A stretch of DNA of 37,381 nucleotides from an uncultured Pirellulaceae bacterium (GCA_938036435.1 CALHPU010000047.1:1-37381); one strand, 5' to 3'. Shown: positions 1 to 8,287, counted from the stretch's first letter. Notes: generated by a model not told the origin, from the letters alone. A program made the numbers and translations.

Positions 1-17
1 ACAGTTTTGCGGGCGAT

Positions 18-53
18 GTAAGGACCATTGGGTGCCGGTGCCCCATGCCTTAC
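18..53. repeat. Hairpin-forming inverted repeat before the first gene
   Basis: GTAAGG at 18-23 pairs exactly with CCTTAC at 48-53, and the inner bases (ATTGGG against CCCCAT) can extend the stem with a mismatch. No U-tract follows directly on either strand, so this is either a weak terminator for a gene to the left or one of the dispersed palindromes common in this window. The rest of 1-266 shows no supported gene. Confidence 0.3.
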
Positions 54-266
54 AGCTGGTTAAATCGTTTTGCTAGCCAGAATCCAGACACCGCCCAAAA
101 CAGGCGCATCCCCTATTCGAAGCGCTCGTTGGACCCATCGGCGGCTAAAGGCCGATGCTGAATGATGGAGATCTGCGCGTGTTTCCACTGCGTGGCGCTG
201 TTCTCTCACTTCACTTCTTGCGTTACTCGAGTGTCGGGATCGCATTGGCTTTTAAAAGGCGAACAA

Positions 267-2708
267 TTGAGCAGCCAGAACAGGCTTTCAAAAAAGTCCC
301 GACTTGCCGTTTTGATTTTCATTACGTGCACGTTGAGTTCGATTGCGCTTTGGGGCACTGGCGTACCGGCGGCCACCGCCTACCAAGAATCTTTTCCCGT
401 TGTCGTCAACAATCGGTTCGCAGCCCCGCAAGCCCCCAGCTCCAAAGTTTTCCATAGTCGTTTGTCTGGTTTTGGAATCCCTTTTCGAATCAACAACCCT
501 GACGGCAAATTTATTGAAGTGCAGTTGTACAAATCGGTTGACCAAGGACGCAGTTGGGAGTTTCATGACCGGCAGCAAACCAGCGGCTCCGAGTTCCCTT
601 TTAAATCCGATGGTGAGGGCGAGTACTGGTTCGCCATGAAAACGCTCGATCGTGACCGTAGGCTGTTGCCCGAAGGCGATCCGAGTGCCGAACTGAAAGT
701 CATAATTGATCTAACGAAACCCGAACTCGAGTTTGCGGTCAAAACTGATGCGGCCGGTCGCATCGTCTGCCAATGGCGAGCGTCAGATCAATTCTTGGAC
801 CAATCCGCCACACAGTTGCAATACCGCGTCCAGTTCACCAACAGCACCGAGGCCAGCCAACCGGGCGTCGGTTCTCAATGGGAGGATGTAGCGCTCAACC
901 CACCGGCTTCGGTGCCCGGCGGCATTTACACTGACCAACTCGCGTTCTGGCCCGATACATCGGCCACGAATATTCAACTGCGTATGGCGGTCAAAGATAA
1001 GGCTGGTAATTTTGCCATGGCCACGCGTCAGACTGTCGTTCGGGCCCCAGCGTGGCGAGCCAGCAGTCGATCGACAGCGCGGCCAACGGACCGGCAGGCC
1101 ACCGATCCGGGAAAAGTCAGCTCGCCGGAGCGTGTGCGTTCGATGAAGTGCAACGATGGATCTTGCGAACTGAAACAAGAGGCTTCGGAGTCAGTGGTTT
1201 GGAAAAACGCTTTCTATTCCAAACTTCGCAGCCAAGAGAATGAGCGACTTCGGCAGCAGACAACGGCCGCCGCGCAGCTTCAAAAACCAAACGTGCCAGC
1301 GATTCAGGTCGGTTCGGTGCCAGATTTCCAATCGCCACCAAATCCAGAAGGTTGGGTGATTAATTCTGGGTCCAAAGACGCAGGTCCTTCTGGGCGTACG
1401 GTCGTACCGCGACCTCTGGAAAGCGTCTCGCAACCCCCGACGCATCTACCAAGCGAATTCTCACCAAGCGAATCCTCACCAAGCGAATTCTCACCAAGCG
1501 AACTTTCGTCACTCCACGGGACGGCATCGGCCGCGCCGCCATCTCCGATGCCGCAGCGACATTCTCTGCCACAGCCATCAGCAAACGGTTACTCCGGTGA
1601 TGTCTGGGAAAGTAATGTTCAGCGTTACGGCAGTGACACGCAAACGTCCGTTGGCACCACGCGCTCGCCGGACCATACCATGTTACCGATTCCATCGAGG
1701 TCCGGTCGAACAACGGGCCCCGCAGATCAGGTGCCTGCCAATCCGAGCACGTTCGAAGCCCGTGGTGATGCGGTTGTAAGCTCTTCCAGCACGCAGTTCC
1801 CCCTCAATCAATATCAGGGGTTGGCTCATGGAAAGCCGCCGGTCAATCCTGATGCTCAAGTCGCTCCCGGAGTTCCTCCATCGATTTTTCAATCCCTATC
1901 TCGAACCGCATCCTCCGATTCGGCCAACGCGCGTTCTGCTGATCGCGCCCGAGCCTTTCAATCAGGATTTACTCGACCCGGCCGCAACAGCGAAACGGAC
2001 CAGCGGACAGTTGAGACCCGGCTCGCCAAACGTTCGGCCAACGTCGGGCATCCTTCGGTCAATGGTCCGACCAAATCCAACACGCAAATTATCAGCACCA
2101 GACGTTTTCGTTTGAGTTATGACATCAACGCGATCGATCCATCGGGCGTAGGCAGAGTTGACTTGTGGGCCACCGAGGATCAGGGACGTAGCTGGCAGCT
2201 GTGGGGTAACGATCCTGATAGAACCAGCCCGTTTCCTGTCGAGGTGAAAAATGAAGGGTTGTTCGGTTTTCGCGTGGTGATCCATTCGCGCGATGGGCTG
2301 ACCGGAGAGGGCCCCTCCAGCGGTGACGACGCAGACATGTGGGTGCGCGTTGATACTCAGTCTCCCCTGGTCCAGATCACGTCAGTTCCCTATGGCCGCG
2401 GCAAAGAAGCAGGGCGATTGCTGATTAACTACCGCGCGGCTGATCCTTTCTTGACGCTGCGTCCGGTTCGAATTTCATACAGCCGATCGCCCGAGGGACC
2501 ATGGACGATCATCGAGGATAACTTGCGAAACGAGGGACGCTATCTGTGGAAAGTCGATCGGGCTGTCCCCGATCGGATCTTCTTGCGAATTGAGGCGATG
2601 GATCAAGCGGGCAACACGGGGACGCATGTGCTTTCGCAGTTCGTCGATGTCTCCGGACTTGTCCCGCGCGGCACCATTCGCAGCGTCGAACCGGTGGGTG
2701 TCAGGTAG
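267..2708 (+). CDS. Large secreted Ser/Pro-rich protein with duplicated beta-rich module, function unknown
   Basis: The reading frame is open from ATG 162, but TTG 267 is preferred because it puts a clean signal peptide at the N-terminus: SSQNRLSKKSR, a hydrophobic stretch LAVLIFITCTLSSIALW, and a likely cleavage after PAATA. ATG 162 would put about 35 Cys/His-rich residues before it. From TTG the protein is 813 residues. Two similar modules, about residues 67-262 and 612-808, each carry a DQGRSW motif (about residues 92 and 638), then a Phe-rich segment, a Val-Asp-x-x-x-P turn and a closing D-x-A-G-N. This suggests duplicated immunoglobulin/FN3-like sandwich pairs. They are joined by about 350 low-complexity Ser/Pro/Gln residues, probably an unstructured linker, which includes a 15-bp tandem repeat. 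I recognise no catalytic motif. It is probably an exported or cell-surface structural protein; the family is not identified. Confidence 0.75.
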   Translation: MSSQNRLSKKSRLAVLIFITCTLSSIALWGTGVPAATAYQESFPVVVNNRFAAPQAPSSKVFHSRLSGFGIPFRINNPDGKFIEVQLYKSVDQGRSWEFHDRQQTSGSEFPFKSDGEGEYWFAMKTLDRDRRLLPEGDPSAELKVIIDLTKPELEFAVKTDAAGRIVCQWRASDQFLDQSATQLQYRVQFTNSTEASQPGVGSQWEDVALNPPASVPGGIYTDQLAFWPDTSATNIQLRMAVKDKAGNFAMATRQTVVRAPAWRASSRSTARPTDRQATDPGKVSSPERVRSMKCNDGSCELKQEASESVVWKNAFYSKLRSQENERLRQQTTAAAQLQKPNVPAIQVGSVPDFQSPPNPEGWVINSGSKDAGPSGRTVVPRPLESVSQPPTHLPSEFSPSESSPSEFSPSELSSLHGTASAAPPSPMPQRHSLPQPSANGYSGDVWESNVQRYGSDTQTSVGTTRSPDHTMLPIPSRSGRTTGPADQVPANPSTFEARGDAVVSSSSTQFPLNQYQGLAHGKPPVNPDAQVAPGVPPSIFQSLSRTASSDSANARSADRARAFQSGFTRPGRNSETDQRTVETRLAKRSANVGHPSVNGPTKSNTQIISTRRFRLSYDINAIDPSGVGRVDLWATEDQGRSWQLWGNDPDRTSPFPVEVKNEGLFGFRVVIHSRDGLTGEGPSSGDDADMWVRVDTQSPLVQITSVPYGRGKEAGRLLINYRAADPFLTLRPVRISYSRSPEGPWTIIEDNLRNEGRYLWKVDRAVPDRIFLRIEAMDQAGNTGTHVLSQFVDVSGLVPRGTIRSVEPVGVR
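1448..1507 (+). repeat. 15-bp in-frame tandem repeat (four units)
   Basis: Four consecutive 15-bp units of the form ACCAAGCGAATTCTC, with few substitutions, encode SPSEF/SPSES/SPSEL pentapeptides in the low-complexity linker of the large secreted protein. The unit length is a multiple of three, so copy-number change would keep the frame. This is directly visible in the sequence. Confidence 0.9.
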
Positions 2709-2740
2709 ACGAATTAACCTCTGTCGAACTTCGCTACGCT

Positions 2741-3427
2741 ATGGCCAATCATCCGATCTTTGCTCCGACGTTCCATGGAAAGATAGCTCGGGTCAAACAG
2801 TTACTCGACGAAGACTCGTCCTTGGTCAACGTTCTCGATGCCAAAGGTCTCACGCCGTTGCATGTGGCAGCCAGTCGCGGGCACGGTAAGGTTATACAAT
2901 TGTTGCTCGATTGCGGCGCGGACATCACTGGTTTGCCCGCAAAAGAAAAGTGGACGCCGCTTGTATTTGCTGCTTACCGGGGACATTTGGAAGCGGTAAA
3001 AGTTCTGGTTGAAAACGGAGCGGGTGTAACGGTGACCGATGGTAATCCGATTCACTTTTCCGGTCAGCGCAAACACAAGGAAGTCTGCCGATTCTTGACC
3101 CAGCACGGTGCCGTTGATGATTTGTTCGATTTGGACGATAAAGATGTTGTACAACTTTTTCGCGGCGCCTACAGCTATGACCCGGACGCGGTCGAGCAAG
3201 TGTTGACGCGCCGCGGGGAGCTTGTCGACTGCCGAGATAAAAACGGTCGGACACCGCTGCATGAGGCTTGTACCAATGGCGATACGAAAACCGTAAGTGT
3301 GTTGCTGCGTTTTGGAGCCGATGCCAACAGGAAAGATAAATCTGGCCAGACTCCCGTCGATCGTGCGAAGTCTCACCGTCAGCATGCAGTAACAAAGATT
3401 CTCGTTAAACACCTTAACGGCCAGTAA
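2741..3427 (+). CDS. Ankyrin-repeat protein
   Basis: This 228-residue protein has no signal peptide or membrane segment and is probably cytoplasmic. Ankyrin repeats are clear: GLTPLHVAASRGHGKVIQLLLDCGA (broken here as GLTPLHVAAS, RGHGKVIQLL), then KWTPLVFAAYRGHLEAVKVL, and a C-terminal GRTPLHEACTNGDTKTVSVL followed by a partial SGQTPVDRAKS unit. A less regular segment at about residues 105-165 contains DDLFDLDDKDVV and may be degenerate repeats. Ankyrin proteins mediate protein-protein contacts; no partner can be inferred. It starts 33 bases after the preceding stop, so the two could be cotranscribed. The ATG at 2741 is the first start in the frame and has no strong ribosome-binding site, as is usual in this window. 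Confidence 0.85.
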   Translation: MANHPIFAPTFHGKIARVKQLLDEDSSLVNVLDAKGLTPLHVAASRGHGKVIQLLLDCGADITGLPAKEKWTPLVFAAYRGHLEAVKVLVENGAGVTVTDGNPIHFSGQRKHKEVCRFLTQHGAVDDLFDLDDKDVVQLFRGAYSYDPDAVEQVLTRRGELVDCRDKNGRTPLHEACTNGDTKTVSVLLRFGADANRKDKSGQTPVDRAKSHRQHAVTKILVKHLNGQ

Positions 3428-3586
3428 GATTACACTGTCACGTCACATCTAGGGAACTTGGGGCCAAACTGCCCGATCTGACGAGCCGTTTTTTGGCAAT
3501 CATGGTGACTTCCCTCCAAGGAAATCGGGTTGTTGATCGTATACTGAGTCTACCTCTCCTTCCTCCTCAGATCGCAGGGCAAAAAC

Positions 3587-3770
3587 ATGGCTACTGGGCG
3601 CTCCAATAAATGTTCTCGATTATCGTTTGTTTTTTTCGCTTTTTGCGATTCCACTGGATCTCGTTATCTCGATGGTCAGCTTTGCAAATGGGCAACTCCC
3701 TTTCCAAGGGGTAAATTTATCCGGCGCTGAATTCGGATCGCAGACTCTTCCGGGGACGTTACCGCGTCGG
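3587..3770 (+). pseudogene. Decayed N-terminus of a secreted GH5-like cellulase
   Basis: Reading from ATG 3587 gives MATGRSNKCSRLSFVFFAF, a typical signal-peptide start. After a shift into the frame used by 3627-3818 it continues LVISMVSFANG, then LPFQGVNLSGAEFG and SQTLPGT. The GVNLSGAEFG-(x)n-LPGT pattern resembles the opening of GH5 cellulases, recognised from memory. After LPGT the similarity stops and the next gene begins about 50 bases later. I read this as a truncated, frameshifted remnant of a secreted glycosidase. Alternatively the 63-residue ORF at 3627 could be a small unrelated protein. Confidence 0.4.
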
Positions 3771-3808
3771 TGCTTTTTTATTAATTTCCCATACACAATA
3801 GAGCTCTT

Positions 3809-4312
3809 ATGTTTGTGACCTCTTGGCGGTTCGGCCAACTCATTCAGTTTGGCGTGCTTGTTATTCTTGCGGTTCTATCTTCTCCGGTGCTCTCGCAAAC
3901 GGTGCAGATTGATCCCGGTTCGGCCATTGGCCCGAAGATTATTCGTGCAGGGTGGGACATCAAAGCGTGGCCGGCGCGGCTGAATACCGTTGGTGAAGCG
4001 CGGGGGCTGTATGTGGACGTCGATGCTAACTTTTTGCGAGTACCTTTCTTCCCGCAAGCCCATGCCGAAGACGGGTCCGTCGACGAGTCTCAGTACGATA
4101 TCGAGCTCGATGCGATTCGTTCTGTCGTGGCCGTGCGGCCTGACGTTGAAATTTATGCGAGCGTGAAGCTCAATGGTGCAGCCACCTTTCCTGCGTGGGT
4201 CAACCAACAAACGACTGGCCGGCGGCAACGGGTAGGATTTTTGGCAATACTGTCCAGCGGCCAAACCCCGATCATTACAGCACCATGGTTGCTGACTATC
4301 TTCTGTATTTGA
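3809..4312 (+). CDS. GH30-like secreted glycoside hydrolase, 5' part (frameshifted)
   Basis: This ORF gives the signal peptide (FGVLVILAVLSSPVLS, cleavage before QT) and the first third of a clan-A glycoside hydrolase resembling O-glycosyl hydrolase family GH30: PKIIRAGWDIKAWP, NFLRVPFFPQA, then EIYASVKLNGAATFPAWVNQ. At about 4199-4212 the homology moves to another frame, and the residues from TTGRRQR to the stop are out-of-frame read-through. The continuation is in the ORF at 4195. Moving from one frame to the next needs one extra base here, so this copy carries an apparent one-base deletion (or a sequencing error). It begins right after the GH5-like remnant. Confidence 0.7.
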   Translation: MFVTSWRFGQLIQFGVLVILAVLSSPVLSQTVQIDPGSAIGPKIIRAGWDIKAWPARLNTVGEARGLYVDVDANFLRVPFFPQAHAEDGSVDESQYDIELDAIRSVVAVRPDVEIYASVKLNGAATFPAWVNQQTTGRRQRVGFLAILSSGQTPIITAPWLLTIFCI

Positions 4313-6015
4313 GAGACGAAGGTATTAAGATTGATTTTTTGGGTCTCAATAATGAAACCGAAGATGCAGTGCCTGTAGGGCGGTATATCGCGACCCATGA
4401 TCAACTGGAACTAAAACTAGACTTCGCCGGGTTCACCGGAGACTTCCGTGATTTTCAGTATGTCGGGCCCGACACGTTCGGCCTTTCAGGGGCGAAAGGA
4501 TTCATCGACACTCTAGGAGACGCCGGTAGGCTCGACACGATAGATTTCGTTGCCAGTCACTATTACCCTCAGCACGTCAGTGGACACGAGTCCGATTGGT
4601 TGGACCTCTCGAACCTTTCCGGAGGGAAGTCGCTGTGGCACACTGAATTACACATGCCGGGCAATACTGACGCGATTAATGATTTATCGCAAACGTTACG
4701 CGACTCACTTTCTGTTATGTTTGCGTCATTCCGCAACGGCGTGGACAGCTATATTTGGTGGGATTCAGGCAACAGCTTGAACCAAGTGCGCGATGTCATC
4801 AAGCGCGATGTCATGACCACCACGCTCGGCGCGACTCCCGTTTTCACAACGCCCTCCTATCAGGGTAAAGGTGATCCAGATGGCCAGCCACTTTATCAGG
4901 CTTTTGTTGAGGACTCTCGGGTGACGATGTGGATCGTCAATCCGGTTGGAACAAGGATTAATGTGCCGGTCAATCTGCTTGCCGGGCAAGTCGTTTCGGG
5001 GCTGTCAGGCAAATACTATCGCGCTCCAAATGGAGACAACAATTTGCTTTCCTCAGACATTGTGCCACTGGGATTTAATGTGGCGGCAGACGGAAACAGT
5101 TTCACAATCGATCACATTCCCGCGCAATCGGCTGCGGTCGTAAGTTTTGAAATGGCCGATCCCGGTTTCTTCGATGGCAACCCCGGGTTCACGGGCACAG
5201 ACGGTAACCTCAATCCGATCACGAATTACCGAAATGAACCGCCAGTCGTTTCAGGAGCGGTCGGAGATATCACAGTCGATCTCGTTGGGGGGAATCTCAA
5301 CAATGCGGGGATTGCCAGCAAGCAGAGCATTAACGAGTTGTTTGCTGATTACAATGGCGGCAGCTTAAGCGAAACCGACACCGTCGTGTTGACGTTTGAT
5401 TATCAGAGCGTTGGAGACATCACGCAAAACGGGATGGAGATGGGCGTGTCTCCCAACGGGACCGGTTTTCGGCCTACGGGGAACCTGTTGTTTGTGATCG
5501 ATGATAACGGTGCGGCCAGCGGTATGTCCTCTGGCAATGTGTTGGGAATTGGCGCAAACGACGCGGGTTTCGGATTTACCGAAGCGAGTCTTTCAGACGG
5601 ATTGACCGTTACCTTGACAGCGACCGTCGATGGTTTCACCTTCGATTTTTCCGATGTTATTGTGTCGGGAACCGGTGAGACGACCGCATCCTTTTCCGGT
5701 AGTTTCACAGGGACTCAATTTCTCGATATTTTTGGCAACGGCCATATGTACTCAACCACCCAGCGCGGATCTCCTACCCCGCAAGGAGCTCCCACGGTAT
5801 TCCAAGAGTTCAGTATCTTCGTCGATGAAGACTCCGTGGTGCCGTTTCTGTTGGGTGATTGCAATCAAGACGGGATGGTGGACTTTATGGACATCGCGTC
5901 GATGATCGATTTGCTAACAAACGGTGTTTATCTTGAACAAGCTGATTGCAACCAAGACGGCTCAGTTGACTTTTCAGATATCTTTCCGTTTATTAATATT
6001 TTGATTTCAGGCTAG
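4195..6015 (+). CDS. GH30-like glycoside hydrolase with C-terminal dockerin, 3' part (frameshifted)
   Basis: Continues the gene begun at 3809; the GTG at 4195 is only the first possible start in this frame and probably is not used. NDWPAATGR picks up where the first part leaves off. The candidate acid/base Glu lies in FLGLNNETED and the candidate nucleophile Glu in SLWHTELHMPG, in the positions expected for a GH30-type TIM barrel. The barrel is followed by the family's small beta-domain (QSAAVVSFEM) and then a jelly-roll-like domain of about 210 residues. The C-terminus has two calcium-binding dockerin-type segments, DCNQDGMVDFMDIASMIDLL and DCNQDGSVDFSDIFPFINIL, an architecture common in planctomycete exported enzymes. 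The substrate is probably a polysaccharide or glycoprotein glycan; which one is not shown. The gene is active only if the frameshift is an error or is suppressed. Confidence 0.75.
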   Translation: MGQPTNDWPAATGRIFGNTVQRPNPDHYSTMVADYLLYLRDEGIKIDFLGLNNETEDAVPVGRYIATHDQLELKLDFAGFTGDFRDFQYVGPDTFGLSGAKGFIDTLGDAGRLDTIDFVASHYYPQHVSGHESDWLDLSNLSGGKSLWHTELHMPGNTDAINDLSQTLRDSLSVMFASFRNGVDSYIWWDSGNSLNQVRDVIKRDVMTTTLGATPVFTTPSYQGKGDPDGQPLYQAFVEDSRVTMWIVNPVGTRINVPVNLLAGQVVSGLSGKYYRAPNGDNNLLSSDIVPLGFNVAADGNSFTIDHIPAQSAAVVSFEMADPGFFDGNPGFTGTDGNLNPITNYRNEPPVVSGAVGDITVDLVGGNLNNAGIASKQSINELFADYNGGSLSETDTVVLTFDYQSVGDITQNGMEMGVSPNGTGFRPTGNLLFVIDDNGAASGMSSGNVLGIGANDAGFGFTEASLSDGLTVTLTATVDGFTFDFSDVIVSGTGETTASFSGSFTGTQFLDIFGNGHMYSTTQRGSPTPQGAPTVFQEFSIFVDEDSVVPFLLGDCNQDGMVDFMDIASMIDLLTNGVYLEQADCNQDGSVDFSDIFPFINILISG

Positions 6016-6023
6016 GCTAGCGT

Positions 6024-6071
6024 CACTCACTTTGGGCCATTGACACCGATTTAGCGTAGCCGAAGTGAGTG
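6024..6071. terminator. Inverted repeat between convergent genes, probable bidirectional terminator
   Basis: CACTCACTTTGG at 6024-6035 pairs with CCGAAGTGAGTG at 6060-6071, twelve positions with one G-T pair. It lies between the stop of the dockerin gene (6015, plus) and the stop of the methyltransferase gene (6100, minus), the right place for a shared terminator. There is no long U-tract. The bases GTAGCCGAAGT also match the start of the dispersed repeat at 7464 and 26877, so it may be a related repeat. Confidence 0.45.
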
Positions 6072-6099
6072 TCAGTGGGCAGACGTAAACTACCGCCAG

Positions 6100-7368
6100 T
6101 TAGTTGTTGTTTTTTGAGTAGACACTCACACGCACGTCATCAAAATTAACTTTGCCCGTGGCGCCGAAGAGTCCAATTCTCACGATCGCCTCGCGCGTGG
6201 CAATTGGCACGCGTACTTGTGGTTTGGTCAATTGAGTCCACGGCGAAGTTCCGACAATCGGTCCAAGGTAGGTCGTGGAAAGGTCTTTTCGTTGGGCGTT
6301 GTAAAACGTGATGGCTGCGACGGGCACATCGTCGGGACCGTTGCCCTGAATCACATTTTCACTGGCGATTCGTACCGAAAACGAAATCGCGGGTACCTGC
6401 CTGCCGTCGATCGCGACCCCCTGCATCACATGCGCGTACTGGCCGGGAACTTCGTTCTCAAAGTGAACGTAGTGCGTGCCAGCAGGAGAAAGTCCTTCGA
6501 CCACTTCCATTTGTCGCTGGTAGTACCATCCTTTGGCAAACCCGCCTTCGTCGGCTCCCTCTTCGAAACTGCCGTTGATCAGCGAGGGGTTGGCCGGATC
6601 AGGTTTGATTTTGCGATTGTCTTCGGCCTCGCCAGTCATTGGCACAAACAGCGTCGGTCGCAGGGCCTGTTGAACCATTTCGCCATCTTTCTTGATCAAC
6701 TGATATAGCGTTTGTTGGTGGCGCTCGCCAATCGGGACGACAATCATGCCGCCGTCTTTCAGTTGATCGACTAGAGGTTGAGGGATGTTTTCTGGAGAGC
6801 AAGTTACGATGATTTTGTCAAAGGGCGCGTGCTCTTCCCAACCTAGGTAACCATCACCGATCTTGGTGAACACGTTTTTGTATTTCAGTTTCTTGAGTAC
6901 CTTGGCGGCACGTAACCCTAGCGGTTCAACGATTTCGATCGAGTAAACTTCTTTGACAAGTGGACTAAGGATGGCGGCTTGATAGCCACTGCCGGTACCA
7001 ATCTCAAGGACTTTGTCAGTGGGTTGCGGGTCGAGCGTCTCGGTCATGTACGCCACGATAAACGGCGAGGAGATCGTTTGTTTGTGACCGATCGGAACGC
7101 CCGCATCGAGATAGGAACGCACGCGCATGTTTTTTGGGACGAACTCATGCCGCCGAGTGGCTTTCATGGATTCGATCACGCGTGGATCGGTAACGCCGGC
7201 TTTGATTACTGCCGCTTCGACCATTTGATGTCGGGCGATCTCCCATTTGCGTTCGGCCGATTGAAATGCCCAACAGTGGGCGGCGAAAAACAATACGAAT
7301 AATCCGCCAGAGATAAATGGAAACAACAAATGGCGACAGCGGATTGTCGAAGATCGCATATCTAACAT
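6100..7368 (-). CDS. pcm: Exported protein-L-isoaspartate O-methyltransferase with C-terminal extension
   Basis: Residues 35-250 are a protein-L-isoaspartate methyltransferase (PIMT): RRHEFVPKN, the VPIGHKQTISSP substrate-loop motif, SAM-binding motif I (LEIGTGSGYQ, about 121-130), GDGYLGW and GGMIVVPIG. PIMT uses S-adenosylmethionine to methylate isoaspartyl residues in damaged proteins. Unusually, residues 1-34 look like a signal peptide (LLFPFISGGLFVLFFAAHCWA), and residues 262-422 add a domain beginning NPSLINGSFEEG that looks like a carbohydrate-binding-type jelly roll. I chose ATG 7368 rather than the first possible start at 7479: the longer version adds His/Arg-rich residues before the signal peptide, and its start lies at the edge of the dispersed repeat at 7464. 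Export of a SAM-dependent enzyme is puzzling, since SAM is cytoplasmic. It is transcribed divergently from the gene at 7553. Confidence 0.85.
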   Translation of the reverse strand: MLDMRSSTIRCRHLLFPFISGGLFVLFFAAHCWAFQSAERKWEIARHQMVEAAVIKAGVTDPRVIESMKATRRHEFVPKNMRVRSYLDAGVPIGHKQTISSPFIVAYMTETLDPQPTDKVLEIGTGSGYQAAILSPLVKEVYSIEIVEPLGLRAAKVLKKLKYKNVFTKIGDGYLGWEEHAPFDKIIVTCSPENIPQPLVDQLKDGGMIVVPIGERHQQTLYQLIKKDGEMVQQALRPTLFVPMTGEAEDNRKIKPDPANPSLINGSFEEGADEGGFAKGWYYQRQMEVVEGLSPAGTHYVHFENEVPGQYAHVMQGVAIDGRQVPAISFSVRIASENVIQGNGPDDVPVAAITFYNAQRKDLSTTYLGPIVGTSPWTQLTKPQVRVPIATREAIVRIGLFGATGKVNFDDVRVSVYSKNNN

Positions 7369-7463
7369 GTTTGATTCTTTGTGTTTGCCTTGATGGTGAT
7401 GGCCGTTATCCAATCGCCAGCGACGATGAATTAGAGTATTGTAGGCATGGTTCGCAGTTTTCT

Positions 7464-7524
7464 GTAGCCGAAGTCGCAAGACTTTGGAAAGCCACCAAGC
7501 AAATTTTCCAAACGCTTGCGATTC
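7464..7524. repeat. Dispersed hairpin repeat, copy 1
   Basis: The block starting GTAG at 7464 and running through CCGAAGTCGCAAGACTTTGG (to 7487) is identical over 24 bases to 26877-26900. A second arm, CCAAACGCTTGCGATTC at 7508-7524, is an imperfect reverse complement, giving a hairpin with a loop of about 20 bases. It fills most of the gap between the divergent genes starting at 7368 (minus) and 7553 (plus), so it lies in their shared promoter region. Confidence 0.8.
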
Positions 7525-7552
7525 TCCAATTCCTACTGAAGTACGATTTTTA

Positions 7553-8287
7553 ATGAACGAGTTCCAGCTTCATAAACCCACGATCGCGTTCGTTGCTCCG
7601 CTTGTCATATTTCTCGTGATTGTCCAGTTCTATCCTAGCTTCGCCGGCGAACAGCAGCTGGCCACTGACGCTGTTTCGCAAGATACAATCACATACATGT
7701 TTATGTTGGTCGCGCAGGTTATTGTCGCCGCGAGTTTGCTGTTGTACTTTCGGCCAATTTATCTCCGACACTTTCCTTTTAAATTTTCCTGGCTGAGTGT
7801 TGTGGTGGGCGTGGTCGGCATTGGCCTCTGGGTTGGGCTGTGCCATTTAGAAATTGAAAAAACGATCATGACAGCTATTGGTTTTGGGCCGTCGGGCGAC
7901 GCGCGGCCGGCCTTTAATCCATTTGAGCATTTACCCAATACGATGTGGCGGATCGTTTTTTTGTTGCCACGGTTTCTCGTGCTGGCGTTGCTTGTGCCGC
8001 TGGTGGAAGAGCTGTTTTTGCGAGGTTGGTTGGTGCGGTATGTGGAAGATGTGGACTGGGAACCGCTTGCGCTATCAGGGCTTGGCTGGGCGGCGCTAAT
8101 TGCGCCGACGATCTATGGCGTGTTGACGCATCCAACCGAGGCGATTGCCGCGATCGCGTGGTTCTCTTTGGTGACGCTGTTAATGGTCCGCACGAAAAAT
8201 ATCTGGGACTGCGTGGTGGCTCACGCTGTAACGAACCTGCTGTTGGGCGTCTACGTTATCTGGTTTGAGCAGTGGCAGTTGTGGTAG
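7553..8287 (+). CDS. CPBP/CAAX-protease-related integral membrane protein
   Basis: A 244-residue protein with about seven hydrophobic segments. It carries the CPBP-family glutamic protease signature: adjacent Glu152-Glu153 and Arg157 in VEELFLRGW, His193 in GVLTHPTEA, and His224 with Asn228 in VVAHAVTNLLLG. The closing run NIWDCVVAHAVTNLLLG is what I remember from the 'CAAX prenyl protease-related' subgroup that often accompanies exosortase/PEP-CTERM loci. No exosortase lies in this window, so a link to protein sorting is inference. ATG 7553 is chosen over the upstream start at 7484 because the latter adds residues coded by the dispersed repeat. Its 3' end overlaps the O-antigen ligase gene tail to tail by 32 bases. 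Confidence 0.8.
   Translation: MNEFQLHKPTIAFVAPLVIFLVIVQFYPSFAGEQQLATDAVSQDTITYMFMLVAQVIVAASLLLYFRPIYLRHFPFKFSWLSVVVGVVGIGLWVGLCHLEIEKTIMTAIGFGPSGDARPAFNPFEHLPNTMWRIVFLLPRFLVLALLVPLVEELFLRGWLVRYVEDVDWEPLALSGLGWAALIAPTIYGVLTHPTEAIAAIAWFSLVTLLMVRTKNIWDCVVAHAVTNLLLGVYVIWFEQWQLW

Noticed and set aside
2801..3412. 203-residue minus-strand ORF opposite the ankyrin gene
   Set aside because: It is the shadow of a well-supported ankyrin-repeat gene and shows no motif.
4199..4212. Programmed frameshift in the GH30-like gene
   Set aside because: No X-XXY-YYZ slippery heptamer in the right frame and no obvious downstream pseudoknot; mutation or sequencing error is simpler.
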